Of a DNA stretch of 20,935 nt, positions 6,990-14,760 are shown one piece after another (positions within the stretch are counted from its first letter, which is position 1; the number at the start of each line of letters is the position of its first letter). This DNA comes from JAUXEH01 sp965602945 (lineage in GTDB: Bacteria; Acidobacteriota; Aminicenantia; Aminicenantales; Aminicenantaceae). The position numbers were made by a program, and so were the translations under genes. The notes under the pieces are model-generated. The model was not told the DNA's origin. It saw only the letters and a program-made list of their open reading frames with translations, and searched no databases. The stretch is from positions 1 to 20,935 of the forward strand of contig CBFDBC010000041.1 of NCBI GenBank assembly GCA_965602945.1. The letters are read 5' to 3'.

Positions 6990-7686
6990 ACGGCTCCCAT
7001 TCCTCGATCTTCTTGGTGAAGGCCCTGGCCACGACCTCCGCCCCCGCCGCATTGAGATGCACGCCGTCCAGCGTGTAAAGCAGGTCCCGCTCCCGTGACC
7101 TCTCTTCGACGGCTCCGGTTCGGTTGAGGGTGAAGATGTCCAGCAGGATGCGTCCGGCGCTCCGCGGCATGTAGGCGCCGGTATTTTTCCCTGAGAGCAG
7201 GGGCCGGAACTCGTTCCGAAGATCGAGATATTCGGCGTTTGCGCAGCCGCGGGCCGCGGTGGCGATCTGCCGGGAAAGCTCCTCCAGTCTCTGATTCCAG
7301 GGATTGTTCAAATCCTCCCCGATAAACAGGGGCGGGACGGCCACCACATGCTCCGCTTTGTCGCTCAGGAAGGTCAGCAGCTTGCCGTATTCACCCTCGA
7401 AGCGGGAGAGGTCACGGAGCCAGGGCTGGCGCCGCAGGCGTTTGAGGAGGGGATAGGTCCAGGAGACTTTCACCAGGACGTCGTTAACCCCCACCCACAC
7501 AAAGGCCATGTCCCATGGTCCTTCGAGCCCGGCGCTCGAGATCCTGCGGAACAGGCTGAGGAGGGTGTCGCCTCCGAGCCCTTGGTTGATGAGCTCATGT
7601 TGGGGCAGCCGTTCCCGGAGGAGAGGGAAGAAGGCGGCGCCCGGAACGCCCTGGGTCAGGCTGTCCCCGAAAAAGGCGATCCTCAC
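6973..7686 (-). CDS. GDSL/SGNH-type esterase
   Basis: A 237-residue hydrolase with all four SGNH blocks: F-G-D-S-L-T (nucleophile S9), the block II glycine in G-L-G-G-D (about G38/G39), G-V-N-D (N68) and D207-G-V-H210. It probably removes acyl or acetyl groups, for example from carbohydrate, fitting the neighbouring DUF2961 protein. No signal peptide is seen, so it appears cytoplasmic with this start. I chose GTG at 7684-7686, immediately before R-I-A-F-F-G-D-S, as in related short SGNH enzymes. The frame stays open to 7836, but that stretch overlaps the upstream gene and has no family likeness. The GTG overlaps the stop of a 20-codon open frame (7683-7745). Confidence 0.85.
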   Translation of the reverse strand: MRIAFFGDSLTQGVPGAAFFPLLRERLPQHELINQGLGGDTLLSLFRRISSAGLEGPWDMAFVWVGVNDVLVKVSWTYPLLKRLRRQPWLRDLSRFEGEYGKLLTFLSDKAEHVVAVPPLFIGEDLNNPWNQRLEELSRQIATAARGCANAEYLDLRNEFRPLLSGKNTGAYMPRSAGRILLDIFTLNRTGAVEERSRERDLLYTLDGVHLNAAGAEVVARAFTKKIEEWEPFTRSA

Positions 7687-7744
7687 CGCCGGGCCTCTTC
7701 CCGGTATCCCTTGAGCGCCTGGTCGGTCCAGCTTCCCGCTCCCA

Positions 7745-9781
7745 TCACACGTCGCCGTCCCCGGCAGGGGAGGAGGAAGGCGGCTCACGCTCGGTTGAGT
7801 AGACCAGGGTGTGTTCCGGGTCCACGAAACGGACATAAAACCCCCAGCCGCCCGCCCCCTGCAGCACCTTGATGAGCAGGGTATTCCAGCCCTGATTCAG
7901 GTGGACGGAGATCCGGTCCTGGTCCGGATAGGCGCCCCTGTAGGCCGGGTTGGTGTGCACCAGCTCGTCGTTGAGCCAGATCCGCACCCCGTCGTCGCTC
8001 CCGATCAGGAGCTGGGTGTCCCGCTCCTCCGGCGCGAACACGTGTGTGTACCCGTAGGCGACGGCCTGCTCCCTGGGCAGGATGAGGTCCTCCAGCCTGA
8101 CCCATCCGGACTCAGGGGCCGCCATGCGGGTCCATGCGGCCGTCCGCCCGTCCTTGCCGCGGTAGGATCCCGACAGATCGATCCCCTTCTCCGGGGGATA
8201 GATAGCCTGGAGAAAGGACATGTCCGGGGCGTCGAACGGCCCAATGAGGTTCCAGTCCCGGACGAAGTGGGGCCGGGAGGGCGTCTTCTTCAGCCCCACG
8301 AACCCGAACTCGCCGGCTGCGGCCTCCGGGTCCCTGCCGGCCGCAGTGAGGGTGAGCCTGTTGGTACCCTGACGCAACCTTACGTCATGCAGTGTGGCCC
8401 GCGTGATGTGGGGATTCGCGGCATAACCCTGGATCACGGCGGAATCCAGGGCCTGTTCCCATCCATCCTGTTGAACCCGGGAAGCCCGGACCGTGCCCAT
8501 GGTAGGCCCCTGGAGGAAATACAGCTCGAGGTCGTAGTGTTCCCCTGCGGCTGCGTCCAGGGTGATGTCGATCCTGTCCCCGGCCTGGGCCCCGTCCGTG
8601 GACAGCACCGGGTAGCGATCCCCTCCGGGAGCATAAAAGGAGGAGAGTGCATGGACCATACGGCGCGCCCGGACAGTCATCCCGGTGCTGCGATCGCTGA
8701 AGCCGGTGGTCTCACCGCCGCGAATTTCATCCCAGACGGGGAGATCGAGGCCCGGGGATTCCAGCGCGAAAGGAAGCCGTTCCTCGACGGGAGGAAGCTC
8801 CGGGAAGAGAGCGTGTGGTTCTGTCTGATACCAGTAAGCCACGGACGAGAAGTAATCCGAGCGGTCGTTGGCGTGGCCGTGTTCGATGGTGACTCTCAAG
8901 GATTCACGGAACGGGATGGGGTCCGGGATGTGGTGCCGGTACACCGTGGCCTTGGATCCGGTCTTGAAATCCGGCTCCTGCAGGGGGCATCCATAGAACA
9001 GGTTCTCGTCCTCCCGCATCCCCCAGGCGTCGGAAAAATAATCTTCTGATCCGGTCCCGTAGAGGGATGGGAACTCCTCGCCATCCACGTAGATCATGTC
9101 GTCGCCCTCGCCCCACCATCCCATGGCCCTCTGCAGGATGCTGAGGCTGCAGCCCACGAAGTGGCCCCGGCCCTTTGCCTCCAACATCTCATAGTTCTTC
9201 CCCGCGGCGCAGGGCATCTCCTGCCGGTATTGGGCATGGAAGTACGGCGTATCCGGGTCAAGTCCTTTTAAAACTCGGTAGTCGATGTAGTAATAGAAAG
9301 CCCCGACCGGAGCGTTTCCTTCGTTGGTGGCGGTGATGCGGGCGTGTTTACGGAAGGGCATGTACCAGTAGCAGTTCCGGGCCCTGCCTTCGGAGGAGCA
9401 GGCGATGGCCAGGGAACTGAGGTTTCGGTTCAGGCCGTGGCCCACACCGAAAAAGTCTCCGATGGGCGCCTCCACCGAGGGCCGCTCCTCCCCGTCCCAA
9501 TACATACGCAAGGTGATCTTGCGGCCGTAGAAGGCCTCGGCGGCGATCGTCACCCAGATGTGGTGGATAGCGGCAGGCCCGTCGATCTCGGCCAGCAGCG
9601 CCGTTTCTCCCGGGGCGATCGAGAGACGGTCGTTGTTCCCCCCGCTGCGGTCGAAAGAGGAAACCCGTTCGCTCCTGAAGTCCAGCTGCCTGCCCAGGTC
9701 CCGAAGAGTATCCTGAGCCTCCGGAAGACCGGACGTCAATACCAGAAACAGGGCGGCTGCGATACCTTGGCGAAGACACAT
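7745..9781 (-). CDS. Secreted DUF2961 (GH172-family) furanosidase-like protein
   Basis: A 678-residue exported protein: signal peptide 1-22 (basic start, A-A-L-F-L-V-L-T-S-G), then a DUF2961 domain at about 40-330. This domain family is now classed as GH172, whose characterised members act on alpha-fructofuranosides and D-arabinofuranosides. Conserved segments include G-D-F-F-G-V-G-H-G (108-116), W-G-E-G-D-D (223-228) and G-T-G-S-E-D-Y-F (242-249); the acidic residues E225 and E246 are my candidates for the catalytic site. A beta-sandwich-like module follows (370-500). A C-terminal domain (505-660) with G-S-D-D-G-V-R-I-W-L-N-D resembles PA14-like or carbohydrate-binding modules. AGGAGG precedes the ATG at 9779-9781. 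It lies 73 bases after the second M16 gene. The sugar substrate is unknown. Confidence 0.87.
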   Translation of the reverse strand: MCLRQGIAAALFLVLTSGLPEAQDTLRDLGRQLDFRSERVSSFDRSGGNNDRLSIAPGETALLAEIDGPAAIHHIWVTIAAEAFYGRKITLRMYWDGEERPSVEAPIGDFFGVGHGLNRNLSSLAIACSSEGRARNCYWYMPFRKHARITATNEGNAPVGAFYYYIDYRVLKGLDPDTPYFHAQYRQEMPCAAGKNYEMLEAKGRGHFVGCSLSILQRAMGWWGEGDDMIYVDGEEFPSLYGTGSEDYFSDAWGMREDENLFYGCPLQEPDFKTGSKATVYRHHIPDPIPFRESLRVTIEHGHANDRSDYFSSVAYWYQTEPHALFPELPPVEERLPFALESPGLDLPVWDEIRGGETTGFSDRSTGMTVRARRMVHALSSFYAPGGDRYPVLSTDGAQAGDRIDITLDAAAGEHYDLELYFLQGPTMGTVRASRVQQDGWEQALDSAVIQGYAANPHITRATLHDVRLRQGTNRLTLTAAGRDPEAAAGEFGFVGLKKTPSRPHFVRDWNLIGPFDAPDMSFLQAIYPPEKGIDLSGSYRGKDGRTAAWTRMAAPESGWVRLEDLILPREQAVAYGYTHVFAPEERDTQLLIGSDDGVRIWLNDELVHTNPAYRGAYPDQDRISVHLNQGWNTLLIKVLQGAGGWGFYVRFVDPEHTLVYSTEREPPSSSPAGDGDV

Positions 9782-9854
9782 TTCTCCCTCCTAGTTCTCG
9801 TCGGGCCCGATCGGTATTCGGGAAGACGGACCCGCCTCCTCTCCCGTCTGTTGA

Positions 9855-11390
9855 CTACCGGGTCTCCGGAATGCCTTTTTTTTGGAAAAACAAGGGAGCC
9901 TCGGCGACCCGTACCTTTTCCGGCCGTATATCCAGGGGGAAATCCTGGATGATCAGGTCTTCGTTCAATATCTCCCGGGGCATGTTCGGGTTGGCGTAGA
10001 CGATGGGCGAGGGCCTGTTGGCGACCAGGGATTCCTTGAACGACTGGGCATCCTGCGTGATGATGGCGATGTAGAGGTTCTCGTAGTTCAGGTGCTTGCG
10101 GATAGCGGCATTGACATCTTCGAGTGTGACGCCCGCCAGGCGCTCCTGTGCCTCGGCCAGGAAATCGTCATGTCCGTAGTATCGGGAGTCCATCTTCCAG
10201 CCCAGGCGTTCCTGAAGGGTCTGGGCGTAAAGCCGCGTGTAGTTCAGGAGGTACTGCCGGGTCAGTTGGAACCGCTCCTCCGGGATCCCCTCATCCACCA
10301 GGATCTTCAGCTCGCGCAGCGCCTGCCGCAGAACGAAATGCCGGTTGGAGTTGGCCAGCGGCCGTATCCAGATAGAGAAGTACTGCTGCTGCCGGCAGTA
10401 GTTGGTGTCCGGGAACTTGTCGCGCCCCTGGATGAAGTGCTCGATGTAAGCGTAGTCTCCGTAGTTCTGCCCCCGTTCCTCCCTGATCTTCTGGAAAAGG
10501 TGTGAGAGGTGTTGACGGTGTTCTCCGAAGTGGGCCCCGGCGATCCAAAGCGCGAAGAAGTCATCGTCCGCTCGGGAGAGGGAGACAGGAAATCCCATGG
10601 AGATAGCGGTCGCCGGAGTCTGCTTCTCCGCGATCACGACCTCCAGCCCTGCGGGATCGGGCGGGGCAGGAATCATGAGCTGCGGGGTGTGTCCCTCGGA
10701 AAGCACTGTGAAATCCTCCAGCATCCGCCCGGGCAGGTCCGCCGGATAACCACCCACCAGGCCTATGGTTATGTTGCCCCGCAGGAAGCGCTTCGCATAG
10801 TAGGCCTTCACATCCTCGAGCGTGATGCTTTTTACGCTCTCGAAGGTGCCGTTCTCGTTATGCCCGTAGGGATGCCCCCCTTCGTAAATCAAGTTGTTCA
10901 GGATCTCCTTGCCGAACTGCTCGTCCATGTTGCCCACGAGGGTCTTTTCCAGGAAGTCCAGCTGGTTCGCCTTGAGGCGGATGAAATCCTCTTCCCGGAA
11001 TCCCGGGTCCAGCAGCATATCCTTGAAAATGGCGTAGTACCGCTCCAGATTGTCGATGTGGATGGTGCCGGTGACGGCCGCCATCTCTTTGTCCATCTGG
11101 AGGCCGACGCCGGCCGCCATGGGATAGAAGGCCTGCATGATCTCCCGGTAGGTCATGGCCCGGCTGCCGCCGACAGCCAGCAGGCTCAGCATGAGCGCGC
11201 CGATGCCCTCCTGCCCCTCGGGGTCGTGGGCGCTGCCGAAGTGGAGCAGGATGCGGAAGCCGACCAGGGGTGAGCCTTCCACGGGCAGCAGCTCGGTGGA
11301 GAGCGCGTCCTCATTCCTCCGCGCGCAGGAGACGGAAAGGAGGCTGAAGCCGAAAACGACAACGGTTAAAAGTGTGATGGTTTTTCTCAT
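9855..11390 (-). CDS. M16-family peptidase-like lipoprotein, catalytically inactive partner
   Basis: A 511-residue protein with a lipoprotein signal (hydrophobic stretch to L-S-V-S-C22, then A-R-R). It has the repeated M16 fold, shown by L-V-G-F-R-I-L-L-H-F-G-S-A-H-D at the place of the first strand, H-P-Y-G-H-N near the middle, and A-Q-T-L-Q-E-R-L-G-W late. The zinc motif H-x-x-E-H, expected after the first strand, is absent (the segment reads G-I-G-A-L-M-L-S-L-L). It therefore resembles the non-catalytic subunit of two-chain M16B peptidases. The ATG at 11388-11390 has AGGAGGT 8 bases upstream and overlaps the upstream stop (ATGA). The frame stays open further upstream but only as a shadow of the active subunit gene. 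It probably forms a heterodimer with that protein in the envelope. Confidence 0.88.
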   Translation of the reverse strand: MRKTITLLTVVVFGFSLLSVSCARRNEDALSTELLPVEGSPLVGFRILLHFGSAHDPEGQEGIGALMLSLLAVGGSRAMTYREIMQAFYPMAAGVGLQMDKEMAAVTGTIHIDNLERYYAIFKDMLLDPGFREEDFIRLKANQLDFLEKTLVGNMDEQFGKEILNNLIYEGGHPYGHNENGTFESVKSITLEDVKAYYAKRFLRGNITIGLVGGYPADLPGRMLEDFTVLSEGHTPQLMIPAPPDPAGLEVVIAEKQTPATAISMGFPVSLSRADDDFFALWIAGAHFGEHRQHLSHLFQKIREERGQNYGDYAYIEHFIQGRDKFPDTNYCRQQQYFSIWIRPLANSNRHFVLRQALRELKILVDEGIPEERFQLTRQYLLNYTRLYAQTLQERLGWKMDSRYYGHDDFLAEAQERLAGVTLEDVNAAIRKHLNYENLYIAIITQDAQSFKESLVANRPSPIVYANPNMPREILNEDLIIQDFPLDIRPEKVRVAEAPLFFQKKGIPETR

Positions 11391-12742
11391 CGGGACTGAC
11401 CTCCTGAAAGGGTGACCACGGTGCTGTTGGCCCGTGTGAAGTATTTCCTGGCCATGTCCTGCATGACCTGGGGGGTAACCCGCTCGTAGAGGGCGAAGAG
11501 CTTGTTGATGGTGCCGGGATCTTCCGCCAGGCTGATGTAGAAGGCCAGGCTGCCGGCCACGCCGTCCGTCGTGCCCAGGGCCTCCGCAAAGGAGTATTTG
11601 ATGCTGGACTTCACCTCGGCCAGGAATTCCTCCTGGACCAGGTCCTGCTTGGCGCGTTCGATCTCCTTGAAGATCTCCTCCTCCACATAGGCCAGGTCGT
11701 CGTTGTTCTTGATGACGGCGTTGAAGGTCAGGAGGTAGGGATCGCGCCTGTCCGGGAAGCCCGCATAGAAGGACGTGCACTTCTGTTCCTCGATCACGAG
11801 TTTCTGATAGAGGGTGGCGCGCCTGGAAAAGAAGGTCTGAGCCAGGAGGTCCAGGGCCGCCTTATCCAGTTCCGTTCCGGTGTAGGCCGGGCCGTGAAAA
11901 CCGATGGCCAGAAGTGGAAGCGTGGCTCTGGGCCAGTTAAAGTGGGCCCGCTTGGGGGCTGTCTGAGGGGGTTCCACAGGGGTGATGAGGGAGTAGCCCG
12001 ACCTCTCCCAGTCTCCGTAGTGCTGCCTGACGAGGGCCATGAGCGCATCGTGATCGAAGTCCCCCACCACCATCAGGATGATGTTGTCCGGGGCGTAGAA
12101 TCTTTTCTTGTAGAGCTGGCTGTAGGCGAACTGGTTGGGCATGTCCTGGATGTCCTTGAGATAGCCCAGGGTGGTGTGTTTGTATGAGTGCTCCTCAAAG
12201 GCGGTGTCCCGCATGAGCTCGTGGATGCGGCGTGCCGGATTGGACGCGCTGGCATAGTATTCGCCCTCGATCACGGGGGCCTCGGTCTTCAGCATCTCTT
12301 CGTCATAGAACAGGTTTATGAAGCGGTCGGCCTCGGTGCGGACCACCTCTTCCAGGTTCTCCCTGCCCGCGAAGACCGTGAAGTAGCAGGTGTAGTCGTC
12401 GGTAGTGTAGCCATTGGTTCCGGCGCCCAGGCGGGTCAGGTAGTCGTTATAGGCCTCCGTGGGGACGGTTTCTGTACCCTTGAACATCATGTGCTCGAAA
12501 AAATGGGCGAAGCCGGACTTGCCGGGTTCGATCTCGTTCCGCGATCCGGACCGCACGATCGTGTAGTACGAGATGATGTGCGGATTGCCCAGGGGGATCG
12601 AGACAACCTTCAGCCCGTTTTCCAGCTGTTCGATCTTGAACTGGTAAGGGAAGATGTCCGCCGTTTGGGCCATCATCGTTGTCATGGGAAAACAGAACAT
12701 GAGAAGGCCGAAAACAAGCCGCAGGGATGTGCATTTAAACAT
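11387..12742 (-). CDS. M16-family zinc metallopeptidase, active subunit
   Basis: A 451-residue exported peptidase: signal peptide to about M-A-Q-T (26), then the N-terminal M16 domain. The inverted zinc motif is H80-F-F-E83-H84-M-M-F-K-G-T, with the third ligand in the glutamate cluster I-E-G-E about 76 residues later (E161). The segments N-G-Y-T-T-D-D-Y-T-C-Y-F and Y-A-P-D-N-I-I-L-M-V-V-G-D-F-D are family landmarks, and an M16_C domain follows. It degrades peptides inside a closed chamber formed with a second M16 chain. I chose ATG 12740-12742 because AAAGGAGG lies 8 bases upstream and it begins the signal peptide; an upstream in-frame start at 12862 lacks both. Its stop overlaps the start of the inactive partner. 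Confidence 0.92.
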   Translation of the reverse strand: MFKCTSLRLVFGLLMFCFPMTTMMAQTADIFPYQFKIEQLENGLKVVSIPLGNPHIISYYTIVRSGSRNEIEPGKSGFAHFFEHMMFKGTETVPTEAYNDYLTRLGAGTNGYTTDDYTCYFTVFAGRENLEEVVRTEADRFINLFYDEEMLKTEAPVIEGEYYASASNPARRIHELMRDTAFEEHSYKHTTLGYLKDIQDMPNQFAYSQLYKKRFYAPDNIILMVVGDFDHDALMALVRQHYGDWERSGYSLITPVEPPQTAPKRAHFNWPRATLPLLAIGFHGPAYTGTELDKAALDLLAQTFFSRRATLYQKLVIEEQKCTSFYAGFPDRRDPYLLTFNAVIKNNDDLAYVEEEIFKEIERAKQDLVQEEFLAEVKSSIKYSFAEALGTTDGVAGSLAFYISLAEDPGTINKLFALYERVTPQVMQDMARKYFTRANSTVVTLSGGQSR

Positions 12743-13045
12743 GTGAGCTTCCTCCTTTCTCTTTATCAGGAAAATCAGGGATTCCGTGTTCCCCCTATAT
12801 ATCAGAATCACTCTCTCAAGACAAGCCGCCCGCCAGCTGAGGAAGCGTTTCAGAAACAGCATTGATTATAGGATCGGTCGGGCAAGCTGATAAGGAAGCC
12901 GTCCGGAGGCGAGTGGGCATGGTTCCTCGAAGAGGAGAGCGAGCCGAGGAATAAGGTGAATTCCCTCGCTGGGGAAAATCACCGGGCTGACGTTTCAGTT
13001 TGCCTGACGGTCTCAATATCACAGTTTGGGTAAAGCCTCCACTTG
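12743..13045. other. 303-base intergenic region between trmO and the M16 operon
   Basis: No gene is seen. The part nearest the M16 gene holds a promoter (12865-12893) and a second weaker candidate (on the minus strand TTGTCT, 17 bases, TATATA, at about 12792-12821). The part nearest trmO holds two adjacent hairpins: 12923-12951 (arms TTCCTCG and CGAGGAA) and 12955-12983 (outer arms GGTGA/TCACC plus inner TTCCC/GGGAA). Neither hairpin has a T tract, so they are not clear terminators; they may be a trmO 3' structure or a non-coding element. Confidence 0.5.
12865..12893 (-). promoter_or_regulatory. Sigma70-like promoter of the M16 operon
   Basis: On the minus strand TTATCA (12888-12893, 4 of 6 bases) and a perfect TATAAT (12865-12870) with an exact 17-base spacer. 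Transcription would begin near 12858, giving a leader of about 115 bases before the ATG at 12742. The position in a non-coding gap directly before a strong SD and ATG supports it. Confidence 0.55.
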
Positions 13046-13498
13046 TCAGCGGCAGGTGCGCTCCAGCCAGCCGAAGCGGGCATCCGGCTTCCGGTCCCGG
13101 GGGGTGTAGGGCTTGATGTCCAGGATCGGTGTCCCCTCGATCATGTCCACACCCGTGACCTCGAGGACATTTTCCTTTCTCTGCAGCAGGCGCAGCACGG
13201 TCATGCCCAATGGGTTGGGCCGGTTCGGGCTGCGGGTGGCGAATACGCCTTTCTCGCGGGTCTCGAAGGGTGGGAGGGCGCTGAGCTTCGCTTCTCCGGA
13301 CTCGTGGAAAGAAAACAGAACGATCAGGTGTGAGAAGCCTTCGATGGAGTCCAGGCCCGCGGCGAATTCGGGGGATATCTCCAGTTCACCCTTGATGGGA
13401 TCGAAGCCCTCCGGGCCCCAGTATTTATCCTGCCTGATATCGGTTTTTTGTTTGAAGGGGGAGTGGACCCGGCCGATGGGCCGGAGCTTTATATCCAT
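13046..13498 (-). CDS. trmO: tRNA (N6-threonylcarbamoyladenosine(37)-N6)-methyltransferase TrmO
   Basis: A 150-residue protein of the TsaA/YaeB (TrmO) family, which uses S-adenosylmethionine to methylate t6A at position 37 of certain tRNAs, as shown for E. coli TrmO. Family motifs are clear: I-G-R-V-H-S-P-F near the start, the highly conserved G-V-F-A-T-R-S-P-N-R-P-N-P-L-G-M-T near residue 83, and G-T-P-I-L-D-I-K-P-Y near 122. It lacks the C-terminal extension of the longer enterobacterial protein, as many archaeal and anaerobe homologues do. The ATG at 13496-13498 has GAGGTGA 6 bases upstream. It is flanked by gaps of about 200 and 300 bases, so it is probably its own transcription unit. Confidence 0.92.
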   Translation of the reverse strand: MDIKLRPIGRVHSPFKQKTDIRQDKYWGPEGFDPIKGELEISPEFAAGLDSIEGFSHLIVLFSFHESGEAKLSALPPFETREKGVFATRSPNRPNPLGMTVLRLLQRKENVLEVTGVDMIEGTPILDIKPYTPRDRKPDARFGWLERTCR

Positions 13499-13698
13499 GT
13501 GTGTTCACCTCGTGAAAAGGATGGAATCCGATCCGGGAGCATACCCAATAGGCGAACTCCCATCCCTCCTCGCCGAAGACCCAACCACCCACCCTCATGC
13601 GGCTCAGACGGAAAGGAGGCGGATTTGGAAATGCCTACACCCGATTCCGGCAGAGTGACAGAAGGAGATAGGCTCCTCTGTCGAAGGTGAACCGCGGG
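13499..13698. other. Intergenic gap between ilvE and trmO with a bulged hairpin
   Basis: Two hundred bases without a gene. At 13657-13682 the arms GACAGA and TCTGTC, continued by GGAG and CTCC with one bulged base, form a 10-bp stem around CCTAT on the minus strand. It lies 17 bases after the ilvE stop but has no following T tract, so a terminator role is uncertain. I see no convincing promoter for trmO. Confidence 0.4.
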
Positions 13699-14664
13699 CT
13701 AATCGTTGACGTAGGTCAGCCAGCCCTCATATTCGGATCGTTTGCCGCCGACTGTTTCCATGTAGACCGACCTGAGCTGACTGGTCACGGGTCCGGGCTT
13801 GCCGTCGCCTACTATGCACTCCGTCTCCGGTTCCCCGGGGACCGATCCGTCCTTTATCCGGGTTATGGGGATGACTTCCACAGCCGTGCCGGTGAACATG
13901 AGTTCATCGGCCGAGCAGAGATCTTCTTTTGTCATGGGACCGACCTCGGTCTTCAGCCCTAGATCCTCTGCGATCCGGAGCACGGAGGTTCGTGTGATGC
14001 CTTCCAGGATGGATTCCGTACGGTCGTTGGTTTTCACCACACCGTCCTTGACGATCAGGATGTTCTCGCCCGGGCCTTCGGCCACGTTGCCCTCCAGGTT
14101 GAGGAAGACCCCCTCGTCGCATCCCTTCTCCCTGGCGATCAGTCCACAGAAGGTGGACTGGACGTAGTTGCCGCCCAGTTTTGCGCCCATGTGGTGCTGC
14201 GTGTGATGGATCCGCCTCCAGGGCAGGATATAGACATGAACCCCATTGGCGGCCTTCTCGCCGAGATAAGCGGCCCACTGCCAGGCCGATATGATGAGCT
14301 CCACAGGACAGGCCTTCGGTATGAGGCCGAGGTTGCCGTAGGCATACAGGAGCAGCGGCCGGATGTAGGCCGCCTCCAGTCCGTTCTCGCGTATGATAAG
14401 CTTGCAGGCATCGATGATGTCTGCCGAGGAGTAGGGAACGCCCATCCTCAGTACTGCCGCCGAGTGCATGAGACGATCGATGTGCTCCTCCAATCGAAAG
14501 ATGGCCGGCCCCCTGGCCGTGCTGTAGGCCCTGATGCCCTCGAATACGGAGGTCCCGTAGTGGAGGGCGTGGCTCTGCGAATGAATGAGCACATCGTCCC
14601 AATCGTTAATTTTTCCCATAACCCAGATCTTTTTTGCATTCGGGAAGAAGGCGGTATCAAACAT
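13699..14664 (-). CDS. ilvE: Branched-chain amino acid aminotransferase (class IV, PLP)
   Basis: A 321-residue fold-type IV aminotransferase that interconverts Leu, Ile and Val with their 2-oxo acids using glutamate/2-oxoglutarate in the cytoplasm. Landmarks: H-Y-G-T-S-V-F-E-G-I-R-A-Y (35-47), the PLP lysine K162 in M-G-A-K-L-G-G-N-Y, E-G-P-G-E-N-I-L carrying the glutamate near the PLP ring, and E-L-M-F-T-G-T-A-V-E-V. The length matches IlvE rather than the shorter D-amino-acid or aminodeoxychorismate lyase relatives. AAAGGAG precedes the ATG at 14662-14664. The gene follows a terminator (14735-14760), so it must have its own promoter; the upstream 70 bases include a small GTTTA/TAAAC dyad at 14678-14691 that could be an operator. 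Confidence 0.93.
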   Translation of the reverse strand: MFDTAFFPNAKKIWVMGKINDWDDVLIHSQSHALHYGTSVFEGIRAYSTARGPAIFRLEEHIDRLMHSAAVLRMGVPYSSADIIDACKLIIRENGLEAAYIRPLLLYAYGNLGLIPKACPVELIISAWQWAAYLGEKAANGVHVYILPWRRIHHTQHHMGAKLGGNYVQSTFCGLIAREKGCDEGVFLNLEGNVAEGPGENILIVKDGVVKTNDRTESILEGITRTSVLRIAEDLGLKTEVGPMTKEDLCSADELMFTGTAVEVIPITRIKDGSVPGEPETECIVGDGKPGPVTSQLRSVYMETVGGKRSEYEGWLTYVND

Positions 14665-14734
14665 CGACGCTCCTTTTGTTTAGTGTTAAACGGGATGAAA
14701 AAGAATGAGACATATAGGTATCACATCTGTTCTG

Positions 14735-14760
14735 AAAAAGAAAGTCCCGAGTGAGTCGGG
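14735..14760 (-). terminator. Intrinsic terminator closing the Fe-S/thiol gene run
   Basis: Directly after the stop of the DUF6125 gene the minus strand reads CCCGA, a 5-base loop, TCGGG, then ACTTTCTTTTTC. The stem is short but GC-rich, the U tract is clear, and the position right behind a stop codon fits a terminator. Confidence 0.6.

Noticed and set aside
7687..7836. Extended N-terminus of the GDSL esterase
   Set aside because: It overlaps the 3' end of the DUF2961 gene, has no signal peptide or conserved sequence, and GTG 7686 begins right at the GDSL block.
7811..9049. 412-codon plus-strand open frame opposite the DUF2961 gene
   Set aside because: The DUF2961 frame has a signal peptide, conserved motifs and an SD; this one has none and is a GC-driven shadow.
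11391..11780. N-terminal extension of the second M16 gene by 130 codons
   Set aside because: The extension is the active M16 gene read in another frame. The lipoprotein signal and AGGAGGT fix the start at 11390.
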